Source of the DNA: Pseudomonas putida
GTDB taxonomy: Bacteria; Pseudomonadota; Gammaproteobacteria; Pseudomonadales; Pseudomonadaceae
Length of the DNA: 64,000 bases
Assembly: GCF_025905425.1 (NCBI RefSeq)
Contig: NZ_CP109603.1
Location: 5,348,501 to 5,412,500 of the forward strand
Direction: 5' to 3'
Positions 24,919 to 33,191 of the stretch are shown here, piece after piece. Position 1 is the stretch's first letter, and each line of letters begins with the position of its first letter. Both the position numbers and the translations under genes were made by a program. The notes beneath the pieces are model-generated. The model saw nothing but the letters and a program-made list of their open reading frames with translations, searched no databases and was not told the DNA's origin.

Positions 24919-24985
24919 TGTTTCATGTGACGCCAATTGACATTCGAGCGTGTTCCATTTTGGTGCACGCCGGGAGATGTGCTTC

Positions 24986-25918
24986 GTGAACCTGGAAAGC
25001 AAATGGCTGGAAGACTTCAGCGCCCTGGCCGCCACTCGCAGTTTTTCCCAAGCGGCAGAACGGCGTTTCGTCACGCAACCGGCCTTCAGTCGACGTATTC
25101 GCAGCCTCGAAGCAGCGTTGGGCCTGCAGCTGGTGAATCGTTCCCGCACACCGATTGAGCTGACCGAGGCCGGGCAGCTATTTCTCGTCACAGCGCGCAC
25201 CGTTGTCGACCAGTTGAGCGAAATTTTGCGCCATTTGCACCACCTTGAAGGTGGCCAGGGCGAGGTCATCCAGGTGTCGGCGGCGCACTCCCTGGCGTCG
25301 GGGTTTTTCCCACGTTGGGTTGCCCAGTTGCGCAACGACGGGTTGAACATCGCGACCCGTCTGGTAGCCACCAACGTCGGTGATGCGGTGCATGCCCTGC
25401 GTGAGGGTGGGTGCGACCTCATGCTGGCCTTCTATGACCCCGACGCCGCGCTGCAGATGGACGCTGAGATCTTCCCGTCGCTGCACATGGGCAACACCGA
25501 AATGTTGCCGGTGTGCGCCGTCGATGCCGATGGCCAACCCTTGTTCGACCTGGAAGGCGAGGGCAGTGTGCCGCTGTTGGCCTACACCGCCGGTGCGTTC
25601 CTCGGCCGTTCGGTCAACCTGCTGCTGCGCCAACGCAACCTGCGCTATACCACCGTTTATGAAACCGCCATGGCCGACAGCCTCAAGAGCATGGCGCTGG
25701 AAGGCATGGGCATCGCCTGGGTGCCGCGCCTGTCCATGCGCGGCGAGCTGGAGCGGGGCGAGTTGGCGATCTGCGGTGGCAGCCAATGGCATGTGCCCCT
25801 GGAAATCCGCTTGTACCGCTGCGCCCTGGTGCGCAAGGCCAACGTGCGCTTGTTGTGGCGCAAGCTCGAAGGTGCGGCGGGGGTTGACCCAAAAGTCAGC
25901 CAAAGCCCCGAAAAATAA
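24986..25918 (+). CDS. LysR-family regulator divergent from aspA
   Basis: A 310-residue LysR-type regulator. The HTH covers residues about 5-60 (WLEDFSALAATRSFSQAAERR, then TQPAFSRRIRSLE), followed by a co-inducer-binding domain. The sequence opens with the form MNLESKWLEDF, similar to regulators found beside aspartase and dicarboxylate genes. The start is the GTG at 24986, nine bases after GGAG; the frame is also open to a GTG at 24950 and an ATG at 24977, the latter abutting the GGGAG. It is likely an activator or repressor of aspA through the dyad at 24900. Confidence 0.9.
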   Translation: MNLESKWLEDFSALAATRSFSQAAERRFVTQPAFSRRIRSLEAALGLQLVNRSRTPIELTEAGQLFLVTARTVVDQLSEILRHLHHLEGGQGEVIQVSAAHSLASGFFPRWVAQLRNDGLNIATRLVATNVGDAVHALREGGCDLMLAFYDPDAALQMDAEIFPSLHMGNTEMLPVCAVDADGQPLFDLEGEGSVPLLAYTAGAFLGRSVNLLLRQRNLRYTTVYETAMADSLKSMALEGMGIAWVPRLSMRGELERGELAICGGSQWHVPLEIRLYRCALVRKANVRLLWRKLEGAAGVDPKVSQSPEK

Positions 25919-25965
25919 GGCCGACAGTTGGTCGCCGGGGGTGCCAGCATCGCCTTGGGTTACGG

Positions 25966-26089
25966 TATACTGCGCGGCCTTTCGACCGGATAGATCCGGT
26001 CCTGATCAGCAAACAAGCCACGCCGGTCGTCCCGCGTGGCTTGTTGTTTTTTGACGCGCCCAAGGGCGCACAAGCGAAGAGGCTCGACG
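25966..26089 (+). promoter_or_regulatory. Structured purE leader with terminator-like hairpin
   Basis: TATACT at 25966 is a good -10 element. The following leader holds a 7-bp hairpin (GACCGGA ... TCCGGTC, 25984-26001), CTGATCAG, then a 12-bp perfect stem (26012-26023 with 26034-26045) followed by a T-tract, a clear intrinsic terminator 38 bp before the purE start. GACCGG of the first hairpin can alternatively pair with CCGGTC at 26023-26028 inside the terminator. It could be an attenuator for purEK, or simply the end of the LysR transcript with purE promoted further on. Confidence 0.55.
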
Positions 26090-26581
26090 ATGAGTGCACT
26101 GGTTGGCGTGATCATGGGCTCCAAGTCCGATTGGTCCACCCTTAGCCACACCGCCGATATGCTGGAAAAACTCGGCATTCCCTACGAAGTGAAGGTGGTT
26201 TCCGCCCACCGCACCCCGGATCTGCTGTTCCAGTATGCCGAAGAGGCCGAAGGCCGTGGCATCGAGGTGATCATCGCCGGTGCCGGTGGCGCAGCCCACC
26301 TGCCAGGCATGTGCGCCGCCAAGACCCACCTGCCGGTGCTGGGCGTGCCGGTGCAGTCGTCGATGCTGTCGGGCGTCGATTCGCTGCTGTCGATCGTGCA
26401 GATGCCTGCAGGCGTTCCGGTCGCGACCCTGGCCATCGGCCGGGCTGGCGCGATCAACGCCGCACTGCTGTCGGCGAGCATCCTGGGCGCCAAGTACCCG
26501 CAGTACCACGCGGCGCTCAAGCAGTTCCGCACGGAACAGACCGACACCGTGCTGGACAATCCAGACCCGCGCCAGGCTTGA
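26090..26581 (+). CDS. purE: N5-carboxyaminoimidazole ribonucleotide mutase (PurE)
   Basis: Moves the carboxyl group of N5-CAIR to form CAIR in purine synthesis. 163 residues, class I PurE. The nucleotide-binding N-terminus reads [13 protein letters not shown], the active-site His lies in SAHRTPD, and [13 protein letters not shown] and [16 protein letters not shown] are the other conserved strands. The start is the ATG at 26090, preceded by GAAGAGG. Ten bases separate it from purK, and PurK supplies its substrate. Upstream is a hairpin-rich leader. Closely spaced purEK operons are typical of gammaproteobacteria. Confidence 0.97.
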   Translation: MSALVGVIMGSKSDWSTLSHTADMLEKLGIPYEVKVVSAHRTPDLLFQYAEEAEGRGIEVIIAGAGGAAHLPGMCAAKTHLPVLGVPVQSSMLSGVDSLLSIVQMPAGVPVATLAIGRAGAINAALLSASILGAKYPQYHAALKQFRTEQTDTVLDNPDPRQA

Positions 26582-26591
26582 GGCTGACCCC

Positions 26592-27674
26592 ATGAAGATC
26601 GGTGTAATCGGTGGTGGCCAGCTCGGCCGCATGCTGGCCCTGGCGGGTACTCCGCTGGGCATGAACTTCGCCTTCCTCGACCCGGCTCCAGATGCCTGCG
26701 CCGCGCCCCTGGGCGAGCACCTGCGTGCCGACTACGGTGACCAGGACCATCTGCGCCAGCTGGCTGACGAAGTCGACCTGGTAACCTTCGAGTTCGAAAG
26801 CGTCCCGGCCGAGACCGTGGCGTTCCTCTCGCAGTTCGTCCCGGTCTACCCGAGCGCCGAGGCACTGCGCATCGCCCGTGACCGGCTGTTCGAGAAGAGC
26901 ATGTTCCGCGACCTGGGGATCCCCACCCCAGCCTTCGCCGACATTCTCTCCCAGGCTGACCTGGACGCGGCGGTTGCCAGCATCGGCCTGCCGGCCGTGC
27001 TCAAGACCCGTACCCTGGGCTACGACGGCAAGGGTCAGAAGGTGCTGCGCAGCCCGGAAGATGTGGTCGATACCTTCGCCGAGCTGGGCAGCGTACCGTG
27101 CCTGCTGGAAGGCTTCGTGCCGTTCACCGGCGAAGTCTCGCTGGTGGCCGTGCGTGCCCGCGACGGTGAAACCCGCTTCTATCCGTTGGTGCACAACACC
27201 CACGAGAGCGGCATCCTGCGTCTGTCGGTGGCAAGCGCAGCGCACCCGCTGCAGGCCCTGGCCGAAGACTACGTTGGGCGCGTGCTGCAGAAGCTGGACT
27301 ATGTGGGTGTAATGGCCTTCGAGTTCTTCGAAGTCGACGGTGGCCTCAAGGCCAACGAAATTGCCCCCCGTGTGCACAACTCCGGGCACTGGACCATCGA
27401 AGGCGCCGAGTGCAGCCAGTTCGAGAACCACCTGCGTGCGGTTGCTGGCCTGCCGTTGGGCTCGACCGCCAAGGTCGGTGAGAGCGCCATGCTCAACTTC
27501 ATCGGCGAAGTGCCGGCGGTGGACAAGGTGGTTGCCATCAATGACTGCCACTTGCATCACTACGGCAAGGCCTTCAAGGTCGGGCGCAAGGTTGGCCATG
27601 CCACCCTGCGCTGCCATGACATGGTCACCCTCGAGCGCAAGATCGCCGAGGTAGAGGCTTTGATCGCCGGCTGA
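26592..27674 (+). CDS. purK: N5-carboxyaminoimidazole ribonucleotide synthase (PurK)
   Basis: An ATP-grasp ligase that uses ATP and bicarbonate to carboxylate aminoimidazole ribonucleotide. 360 residues, normal for PurK. The N-terminal IGVIGGGQLGRMLALAG binds substrate. The ATP-grasp core includes KTRTLGYDGKGQKVL and VEVNEIAPRVHNSGHWT-like residues (here KANEIAPRVHNSGHWT), with the closing SQFENHLRAVAGLPLG. It follows purE with a 10-bp gap in one operon and has no evident terminator immediately after. Confidence 0.97.
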   Translation: MKIGVIGGGQLGRMLALAGTPLGMNFAFLDPAPDACAAPLGEHLRADYGDQDHLRQLADEVDLVTFEFESVPAETVAFLSQFVPVYPSAEALRIARDRLFEKSMFRDLGIPTPAFADILSQADLDAAVASIGLPAVLKTRTLGYDGKGQKVLRSPEDVVDTFAELGSVPCLLEGFVPFTGEVSLVAVRARDGETRFYPLVHNTHESGILRLSVASAAHPLQALAEDYVGRVLQKLDYVGVMAFEFFEVDGGLKANEIAPRVHNSGHWTIEGAECSQFENHLRAVAGLPLGSTAKVGESAMLNFIGEVPAVDKVVAINDCHLHHYGKAFKVGRKVGHATLRCHDMVTLERKIAEVEALIAG

Positions 27675-27770
27675 TCGAACTTCTGCGTGCCGCAAGCCCT
27701 CTGAAATGGCAACAAGTCAAAGCGCTGTCTAGGCTTTGGCTTGTTCCATCTTCACTGCAGAGGGATTGCC

Positions 27771-28016
27771 ATGGGCATCATCGGGACCATTTTCATCGGC
27801 CTTATCGTCGGGCTGCTGGCGCGCTTCATCAAGCCAGGGGACGACAGCATGGGCTGGATCATGACCATTCTGCTGGGTATTGCCGGCTCCTTGATCGCCA
27901 CGTATGGCGGACAGGCGCTGGGGATCTATCAGGCTGGGCAGGCCGCAGGATTCTTCGGTGCACTGGTGGGGGCCGTCGTCCTTCTGGTGATCTACGGATT
28001 CATCAAGAAACGCTGA
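27771..28016 (+). CDS. GlsB/YeaQ/YmgE family small membrane protein
   Basis: An 81-residue protein with three hydrophobic segments and the family pattern GLLARFIKPGDDSMGWIMTI, then GIAGSLIATYGG and a final FFGALVGAVVLLVIYGFIK. The family is also called transglycosylase-associated, but no enzymatic activity is established; members are often induced by stress. The start at 27771 follows AGAGGGA, a good ribosome site. It is 96 bp after purK, with its own TTGTTCC-rich upstream region. Confidence 0.88.
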   Translation: MGIIGTIFIGLIVGLLARFIKPGDDSMGWIMTILLGIAGSLIATYGGQALGIYQAGQAAGFFGALVGAVVLLVIYGFIKKR

Positions 28017-28064
28017 ATACTGGTTAGAATGCCCGGCAATTCATCCGAGTTGCCGAGCATTGCC

Positions 28065-28598
28065 ATGCGTGCCTTATTCCTCATCCCTTTGCTTCTGGCC
28101 AGCACCCTGGCCCGTGCCGAGCTGCCTGAAACCGACTGGCTGGCGCTGATGCCCAAGTCGGACCAGAAGGCCCTTGAGCAGATGCCTGAAATCGACCACA
28201 ACTCGCCGGAGGCCATGGGCACCTTCACCGACAAGGGCGGCCTCAAGCAGAGCAAAGGCTTGCCGGCGGTGATGTATTCGACCAAGACCGTGGCGGCGAT
28301 GAACGGCAAGCAGATCCGCCTGGGCGGTTACCCGGTGCCGCTGGAGAGTGATGCCAAGGGCAACAGCACACTGTTTTTCCTGGTGCCGTACCCAGGTGCC
28401 TGCATCCACGTGCCGCCCCCACCACCGAACCAGCTGGTACTGGTGCGTTATCCGAAGGGGCTGAAGATCGACGACATCTACACGCCGCTGTGGGTCAGCG
28501 GGGCGCTGAAGGTGGAGAAGGTCAACAACGACCTGGCGGATGCGGCTTATGCGCTGGATGCGCAGAAGGTGAGGGTGGTGGAGGACGCTGACCTCTGA
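28065..28598 (+). CDS. DUF3299 periplasmic protein
   Basis: A 177-residue exported protein. A signal peptide (MRALFLIPLLLASTLARA) is followed by the DUF3299 core, with QIRLGGYPVPLE and LFFLVPYPGACIHVPPPPPNQLV; the Cys-Ile-His-Val-Pro-Pro segment is the family hallmark and might bind a metal or cofactor. In other bacteria such genes sit near ABC exporters of the LolCD/MacB type, but that is not the case here. The start is the ATG before the signal peptide. Its stop lies a few bases before a cluster of REP elements. Function unknown. Confidence 0.85.
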   Translation: MRALFLIPLLLASTLARAELPETDWLALMPKSDQKALEQMPEIDHNSPEAMGTFTDKGGLKQSKGLPAVMYSTKTVAAMNGKQIRLGGYPVPLESDAKGNSTLFFLVPYPGACIHVPPPPPNQLVLVRYPKGLKIDDIYTPLWVSGALKVEKVNNDLADAAYALDAQKVRVVEDADL

Positions 28599-28609
28599 GT
28601 GGGTCTGTG

Positions 28610-28850
28610 CCGGCCTCTTCGCGGGGCAAGCCCGCTCCCACAGGTCCTGTAATGCTCGGGACCTATGATGATCCTGTGGGAGCGGGCTTGCCCCGCGAAG
28701 AGGCCGGCAAAGTCACTGCAAGGCTCAGATCACTTCACTGCCGATACTCCCACAGATCTGAGCATTGCGTAGTCACTGTGGGAGCGGGCTTGCCCCGCGA
28801 AGAGGCCGGCAAAGTCACCGTAAGGCTCAGATCACTTCACTGCCGATACT
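28610..28850. repeat. Three REP elements with a 75-bp duplication (102-bp period)
   Basis: REP copies lie at 28610-28644 (+), 28673-28707 (-) and 28776-28809 (-). The last two belong to a direct repeat: 28674-28748 and 28776-28850 differ at only two positions. The second copy covers the final 24 bases of the mutarotase gene (stop codon included), so the first copy is a duplicated fragment of that gene end plus its REP. Confidence 0.9.
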
Positions 28851-29723
28851 GACACTCAGCGAGCAAGTCGCCCCAGGCCTCAGCTCCACCACGTCATCCC
28901 ACACATTCGCGGTCTCGATGCAGAGCATCCGCTGCCAGCCGTCATCCGCCATGTCCGGCAACTCCTTGGCCAGCTCGGTCCAAGGGTTCCAGATCACCGC
29001 CGAGCGCGACCCACTGCTGGTCAAGGTAATCCGCCGCGCCCAATGCGGGTCGACAATGCTCAGGGTTTGCGGGGTAGCAAGGTAGATCCGGTCGGTCTCC
29101 CCGGCAAATTCCAGTGCCCCTTTCTGCTTGCGCTGTTCCCAGTCGGCCAGGGTCTCGATGTAGCTCAACCCGTCCACACCCTCGACCCGCGCCTGGCGCA
29201 CATCGCTGACAGCAAAATAACTGTGCAGGGCCTGGCTGATGGTCACGTTGTCGCTGCCCAGGTTGTAGCTGGTCAGCGTCACCTTCAGCTGTTCGCCCAA
29301 CTCGATCAGCAGCTTCAGCTCGACCTCATGCGGCCAGCCGGGCAAGTCACCTTGAGCCGCGGGCAGCTCGAACTCGATCTGAATGGCATCGCCAACCTGT
29401 TCGGCCCCGTTCAACTGCCAGTCGCAGCCACGCACCAGCCCATGAGCGGGCGCTTGTTCACCGTGGTACATGGCCTGCACGGCCTCGGGGTTACGCTGCA
29501 GATTGCCAAACCACGGCCAGCACACCGGTACCCCGGCGCGCACGGATTTACCCTGGCGGAAAATGGCTTGATCGCTCAGCCACAACAGCGGCGGCTCACC
29601 CACACGCTGGTAGCTGAGGATCTGCGCGCCCTGTTGGGCGATCAGTAGTTCGGCATGCTCGCTGGTGATGCGCCAGCAGTTGAGTTCGCCGTGTTGCTCG
29701 GTGTCGACCTTGAAGGTAGCCAT
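28827..29723 (-). CDS. D-hexose-6-phosphate mutarotase (YeaD-like aldose 1-epimerase)
   Basis: A 298-residue galactose-mutarotase-fold enzyme of the YeaD group, interconverting anomers of glucose 6-phosphate and related sugar phosphates. Visible are PLLWLSDQAIFRQGKSVRAG, VPVCWPWFG with the substrate-facing Trp, HGLVRGCDW carrying one catalytic His, a second His in LHSYFAVSDV, and a late VIWNPWTELAKELPDM. These are all standard for the family. The gene stands alone and is convergent to the DUF3299 gene across the REP cluster. Its 3' end is partly duplicated downstream. The role is likely to assist glucose 6-phosphate metabolism. Confidence 0.92.
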   Translation of the reverse strand: MATFKVDTEQHGELNCWRITSEHAELLIAQQGAQILSYQRVGEPPLLWLSDQAIFRQGKSVRAGVPVCWPWFGNLQRNPEAVQAMYHGEQAPAHGLVRGCDWQLNGAEQVGDAIQIEFELPAAQGDLPGWPHEVELKLLIELGEQLKVTLTSYNLGSDNVTISQALHSYFAVSDVRQARVEGVDGLSYIETLADWEQRKQKGALEFAGETDRIYLATPQTLSIVDPHWARRITLTSSGSRSAVIWNPWTELAKELPDMADDGWQRMLCIETANVWDDVVELRPGATCSLSVSIGSEVI

Positions 29724-29794
29724 TGCGTTCGTCTCATTGATTGCCTATGGGCCTTGGACCCGGGCACATGCAATGAGTTTACCGCTGGCGAGGC

Positions 29795-30193
29795 CTAGCG
29801 ACGAGGCACGGAGCGGGTGCGGCCACTGCCATCGATGGCAACGAAGACGAAGACCGCTTCGGTCACCTTGCGCCATTCGCTGGACAGCGGATCGTCGCTC
29901 CAGACTTCGACCATCATCTGAATCGAGCTACGGCCGATTTCCAGGGTTTGGGTATAGAACGAAAGCTGTGCGCCCACGGCTACCGGGACCAGAAAGGCCA
30001 TGCGATCGATGGCTACCGTGGCCACTCGCCCGCCCGCGACACGGCTGGCCATGGCGGTACCGGCCAGGTCCATCTGGGCGACCAGCCAGCCGCCAAAAAT
30101 GTCACCAAAACCATTGGTCTCACGAGGGAGTGCGGTGATCTGCAAGGCCAGGTCGCCTTGCGGGATTGGATCTTCTTGTTCGAGCTCAATCAT
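29795..30193 (-). CDS. Acyl-CoA thioesterase (YciA-like hotdog fold)
   Basis: A 132-residue hotdog thioesterase. DIFGGWLVAQMDLAGTAMAS carries the conserved Asn/Gly/Asp helix entry; RVATVAIDRMAFLVPVAVG and SIQMMVEVWSDD are the beta strands of the fold. YciA-type enzymes hydrolyse a broad range of acyl-CoAs. The start is set at the ATG at 30193 (MIELEQEDPIPQGDLALQI), where family similarity begins; the frame continues upstream for 55 residues without similarity. It is 71 bp downstream of the mutarotase gene on the same strand. Confidence 0.88.
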   Translation of the reverse strand: MIELEQEDPIPQGDLALQITALPRETNGFGDIFGGWLVAQMDLAGTAMASRVAGGRVATVAIDRMAFLVPVAVGAQLSFYTQTLEIGRSSIQMMVEVWSDDPLSSEWRKVTEAVFVFVAIDGSGRTRSVPRR

Positions 30194-30549
30194 GCGATGG
30201 GGCCTCTGACCCGTGACGCTTTCGTTGGTGTGGCGCAAAGGCCGGGTAAACGATTCAGCTGGAAACATACTACGCCGATTTCGTTTCACTGGGCGGCCGT
30301 AGGGAAACTCTGCGAAACCGCCTGACATGCAGACCGGCGTTTTCGCACAACATCCCACGCTAGGAGCAACCTTTTCCTACGAATGCTCAGTATATAGAGC
30401 ATAACGGCCAGCGACGACCGCGCTTTCATGAATATCTGTATGGTTTTTGTATCGCTTTCGGCGTGGCTCGGCAATTTGCTATCTTCGCTCGTCTACCAAT
30501 CCAGAAGTCGCACGCCAAGCGGCCTGCATGACCTACAAGAGAAAGACCG
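30194..30549. other. 356-bp intergenic region between thioesterase and MFS genes
   Basis: A divergent promoter region without a convincing gene. It is more AT-rich toward the MFS side. An inverted repeat ATGCTC-N8-GAGCAT lies at 30383-30402 and several TA-rich -10 candidates (for example GCTATCTTC near 30478) are present. No tRNA or clear small RNA was recognised. An AGAGAAAGA ribosome site precedes the MFS start. Confidence 0.5.
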
Positions 30550-31839
30550 ATGACCTCCGTGCCGAGCAGTATCGAGCAGCCTTCGCGGCCGCTGACCCGC
30601 AGCGACTACAAGACTCTTTCACTGTCCGCGCTGGGCGGTGCCCTGGAGTTCTACGACTTCATCATCTTCGTGTTCTTCGCCACGGTGGTCGGCAAGCTGT
30701 TTTTCCCGGCCGACATGCCTGAATGGCTGCGCCTGATGCAAACCTTCGGCATCTTCGCCGCCGGCTACCTGGCGCGGCCGCTGGGCGGCATCGTCATGGC
30801 GCACTTCGGCGACCTGCTTGGGCGCAAGAAGATGTTCACCCTGAGCATCTTCATGATGGCGCTGCCGACCTTGATCATGGGCCTGCTGCCGACCTACGCG
30901 CAGATTGGCCTGTGGGCGCCTGTGCTGCTGTTGCTGATGCGCGTGATCCAGGGCGCGGCGATTGGTGGTGAGGTGCCGGGTGCCTGGGTGTTCGTCTCCG
31001 AGCACGTACCGGCGCGCAACACGGGCTACGCCTGCGGCACCCTGACTGCTGGCCTGACCTCGGGCATTTTGCTCGGGTCGCTGGTGGCGACCCTGATCAA
31101 CAGCGTTTATACCCCCGGCGAAGTTGCCGATTACGCCTGGCGTATCCCGTTCTTGCTGGGCGGTGTGTTCGGCTTGTTCTCGGTCTACCTGCGCCGCTGG
31201 TTGCACGAAACCCCGGTGTTCGCCGAGATGCAGCAACGCAAGGCCCTGGCCGAAGAGTTGCCGCTGCGTGCGGTGCTGCGTGACCACCGTGGCGCGATCG
31301 TCCTGTCGATGCTGCTGACCTGGCTGCTGTCGGCCGGCATCGTGGTGGTGATCCTGATGACCCCGGCGCTGTTGCAGAGCTTCTACCAGATCAGCCCGAC
31401 CGACTCGCTCAAGGCCAACAGCCTCGCCATCGTCCTGCTCAGCTTCGGCTGCATCGTTGCGGGCAGCCTGGCCGACCGCTTTGGCGCCGGGCGCGTGTTC
31501 ATCGTCGGCAGCCTGCTGCTGCTGGCCAGCTCCTGGACCTTCTACCACAGCCTGCCGACCCGCCCCGACCTGCTGTTTCCGCTGTATGCGCTGACCGGTT
31601 TGTGCGTGGGTATCGTCGGTGCCGTGCCTTATGTGATGGTCAAGGCGTTCCCGCCGGTGGTGCGCTTCAGCGGCCTATCGTTCTCCTACAACCTGGCTTA
31701 CGCCATCTTCGGCGGGTTGACGCCGATGGTGGTGACCGCACTGCTGAAGGTCAGCCCGATGGCGCCGGCTTATTATGTGGCGGGGCTGTGTGCCGTCGGT
31801 CTGCTCGTGGGCCTTTATCTGTTCGCCAAGAAGCGCTGA
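30550..31839 (+). CDS. MFS transporter, metabolite:H+ symporter (MHS) type
   Basis: A 429-residue twelve-helix major facilitator. ALGGALEFYDFIIFVFFATVV at the first helix (with the paired Phe-Tyr-Asp typical of ProP-like carriers) is followed by the MFS loop signature GDLLGRKKMF between helices 2 and 3 and RVIQGAAIGGEVPGAWVFVSE in helix 4, the MHS subfamily landmark. Relatives carry proline, betaine, citrate or alpha-ketoglutarate with protons. The substrate is not predictable here. It is monocistronic, ending at a hairpin before the Pho box of pstS. Confidence 0.88.
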   Translation: MTSVPSSIEQPSRPLTRSDYKTLSLSALGGALEFYDFIIFVFFATVVGKLFFPADMPEWLRLMQTFGIFAAGYLARPLGGIVMAHFGDLLGRKKMFTLSIFMMALPTLIMGLLPTYAQIGLWAPVLLLLMRVIQGAAIGGEVPGAWVFVSEHVPARNTGYACGTLTAGLTSGILLGSLVATLINSVYTPGEVADYAWRIPFLLGGVFGLFSVYLRRWLHETPVFAEMQQRKALAEELPLRAVLRDHRGAIVLSMLLTWLLSAGIVVVILMTPALLQSFYQISPTDSLKANSLAIVLLSFGCIVAGSLADRFGAGRVFIVGSLLLLASSWTFYHSLPTRPDLLFPLYALTGLCVGIVGAVPYVMVKAFPPVVRFSGLSFSYNLAYAIFGGLTPMVVTALLKVSPMAPAYYVAGLCAVGLLVGLYLFAKKR

Positions 31840-31919
31840 TCGGCTGGCTTCAATTGGCGCCTCGCGGGCGTGCCTGCGAAGAGCCTGACCTATTAACCCA
31901 CGCCTCTGCAACATCTTGA

Positions 31920-31952
31920 AAAGGCCATCCCGGGCGACCGGTGATGGCCTTT
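31920..31952 (+). terminator. Hairpin terminator between the MFS gene and pstS
   Basis: AAAGGCCATC pairs with GATGGCCTTT, a 10-bp stem with a 13-nt loop. It sits just before the pstS Pho box and insulates pstS from upstream transcription. Confidence 0.65.
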
Positions 31953-31959
31953 CATCCAA

Positions 31960-31977
31960 TTGTCACATTGAAGTCAT
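31960..31977 (+). promoter_or_regulatory. Pho box upstream of pstS
   Basis: TTGTCAC-ATTG-AAGTCAT keeps the 7-4-7 spacing of a PhoB site (consensus CTGTCAT repeats), each half matching 5 of 7. It lies 75 bp before the pstS ATG. Confidence 0.7.
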
Positions 31978-32052
31978 ATCGTATTCATGCGGCCTGCAGA
32001 TACTTGGGCCCGATCCATCCAACACCCCAAATATTCCTGCTAGGAGCAAGGC

Positions 32053-33051
32053 ATGAAACTGAAGCGTTTGATGGCGGCCCTTACCTTTGCCGCCGCTGGC
32101 GTTGCCACCGCCAATGCGGTAGCCGCTGTCGACCCAGCAATCCCGACCTACACCAAGACCACCGGTGTTTCGGGCAACCTCTCCAGCGTCGGTTCGGACA
32201 CCCTCGCCAACCTGATGACTCTGTGGGCCGAGGCCTACAAGAAGGAATATCCGAACGTAAACATCCAGATCCAGGCCGCCGGCTCCTCCACCGCGCCACC
32301 CGCGCTGACCGAAGGCACCGCCAACCTGGGCCCGATGAGCCGCAAGATGAAGGACGTCGAGCTGCAGGCCTTCGAGCAGAAGTACGGCTACAAGCCGACT
32401 GCCATCCCGGTCGCCGTTGACGCCCTGGCTGTATTCGTCCACAAGGACAACCCGATCAAGGGCCTGACCATGGCTCAGGTCGATGCGATCTTCTCGTCCA
32501 CTCGCCTGTGCGGCGCCAAGGCCGATGTCAAAACCTGGGGCGACCTGGGGGTGACCGGCGACCTGGCCAACAAGCCAGTGCAGCTGTTCGGCCGTAACTC
32601 GGTATCGGGCACCTACGGCTACTTCAAGGAAGAAGCCCTGTGCAAAGGCGACTTCAAGCCTAATGTCAACGAACAGCCTGGCTCGGCTTCGGTCGTGCAG
32701 TCGATCAGCTCCTCGCTGAACGGCATCGGCTACTCGGGCATCGGCTACAAGACCGCCAGCGTCAAGACCGTACCCCTGGCCAAGAAAGACGGCGGCGAGT
32801 TCATCGAAGACAACGAAGAAAACGCCCTGAACGGCAAGTACCCGCTGTCCCGCTTCCTGTACGTCTACGTCAACAAAGCCCCGAACAAGCCTCTGGCCCC
32901 GCTGGACGCCGAGTTCATCAAGCTGGTGCTGTCGCAAGCTGGCCAGCAGGTCGTGGTGAAGGATGGCTACATCCCGCTGCCGGCCAAAGTGGTCGACAAG
33001 ACCCTGGCTGACCTGGGCCTGTCCCACGCCGGTAACGTCGCAAAGAAGTAA
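32053..33051 (+). CDS. pstS: Phosphate ABC transporter substrate-binding protein PstS
   Basis: A 332-residue periplasmic phosphate-binding protein with a signal peptide (residues 1-24, [20 protein letters not shown]). The phosphate loop residues appear in [14 protein letters not shown] (N-terminal part), [20 protein letters not shown] and [15 protein letters not shown], all conserved in the PstS family branch common to Pseudomonas. A good AGGAGC ribosome site precedes the ATG, and a Pho box lies upstream. A terminator and a second Pho box separate it from pstC, so it can be made in excess over the membrane complex. Confidence 0.96.
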   Translation: MKLKRLMAALTFAAAGVATANAVAAVDPAIPTYTKTTGVSGNLSSVGSDTLANLMTLWAEAYKKEYPNVNIQIQAAGSSTAPPALTEGTANLGPMSRKMKDVELQAFEQKYGYKPTAIPVAVDALAVFVHKDNPIKGLTMAQVDAIFSSTRLCGAKADVKTWGDLGVTGDLANKPVQLFGRNSVSGTYGYFKEEALCKGDFKPNVNEQPGSASVVQSISSSLNGIGYSGIGYKTASVKTVPLAKKDGGEFIEDNEENALNGKYPLSRFLYVYVNKAPNKPLAPLDAEFIKLVLSQAGQQVVVKDGYIPLPAKVVDKTLADLGLSHAGNVAKK

Positions 33052-33117
33052 GTAACTGAGGAAGCGGCCGGTGCCGATGCCCCGGCCTCTTCCACGAATT
33101 CTCAGTCCGAAGCCAGG

Positions 33118-33140
33118 AGCCCTGAGCGTCGGGCTTTCTT
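33118..33140 (+). terminator. Intrinsic terminator between pstS and pstC
   Basis: AGCCC ... GGGCT hairpin followed by TTTCTT; a longer 10-bp stem (33061-33092, GAAGCGGCCGG with CCGGCCTCTTC) precedes it. Together they probably reduce read-through from pstS. Confidence 0.6.
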
Positions 33141-33151
33141 GCGTCACTGCA

Positions 33152-33169
33152 TTGTCATGTTTTTGTCAT
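33152..33169 (+). promoter_or_regulatory. Pho box upstream of pstC
   Basis: TTGTCAT-GTTT-TTGTCAT, a near-ideal PhoB site with two identical half-sites in 7-4-7 spacing, 23 bp before the pstC start codon. It shows that pstCAB-phoU has its own phosphate-starvation promoter. Confidence 0.88.
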
Positions 33170-33191
33170 ACGGGACCGCTAGGGTGTGCGC

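Noticed and set aside
28610..28850. Repeated short units resembling a CRISPR array
   Set aside because: Units are REP elements in mixed orientation with a gene-end duplication; spacers are not regular and no cas genes are present.
30194..30549. A small RNA or short gene in the 356-bp thioesterase-MFS gap
   Set aside because: No terminator with T-tract, no open frame with a ribosome site and no recognisable conserved RNA fold; only promoter-like features are seen.
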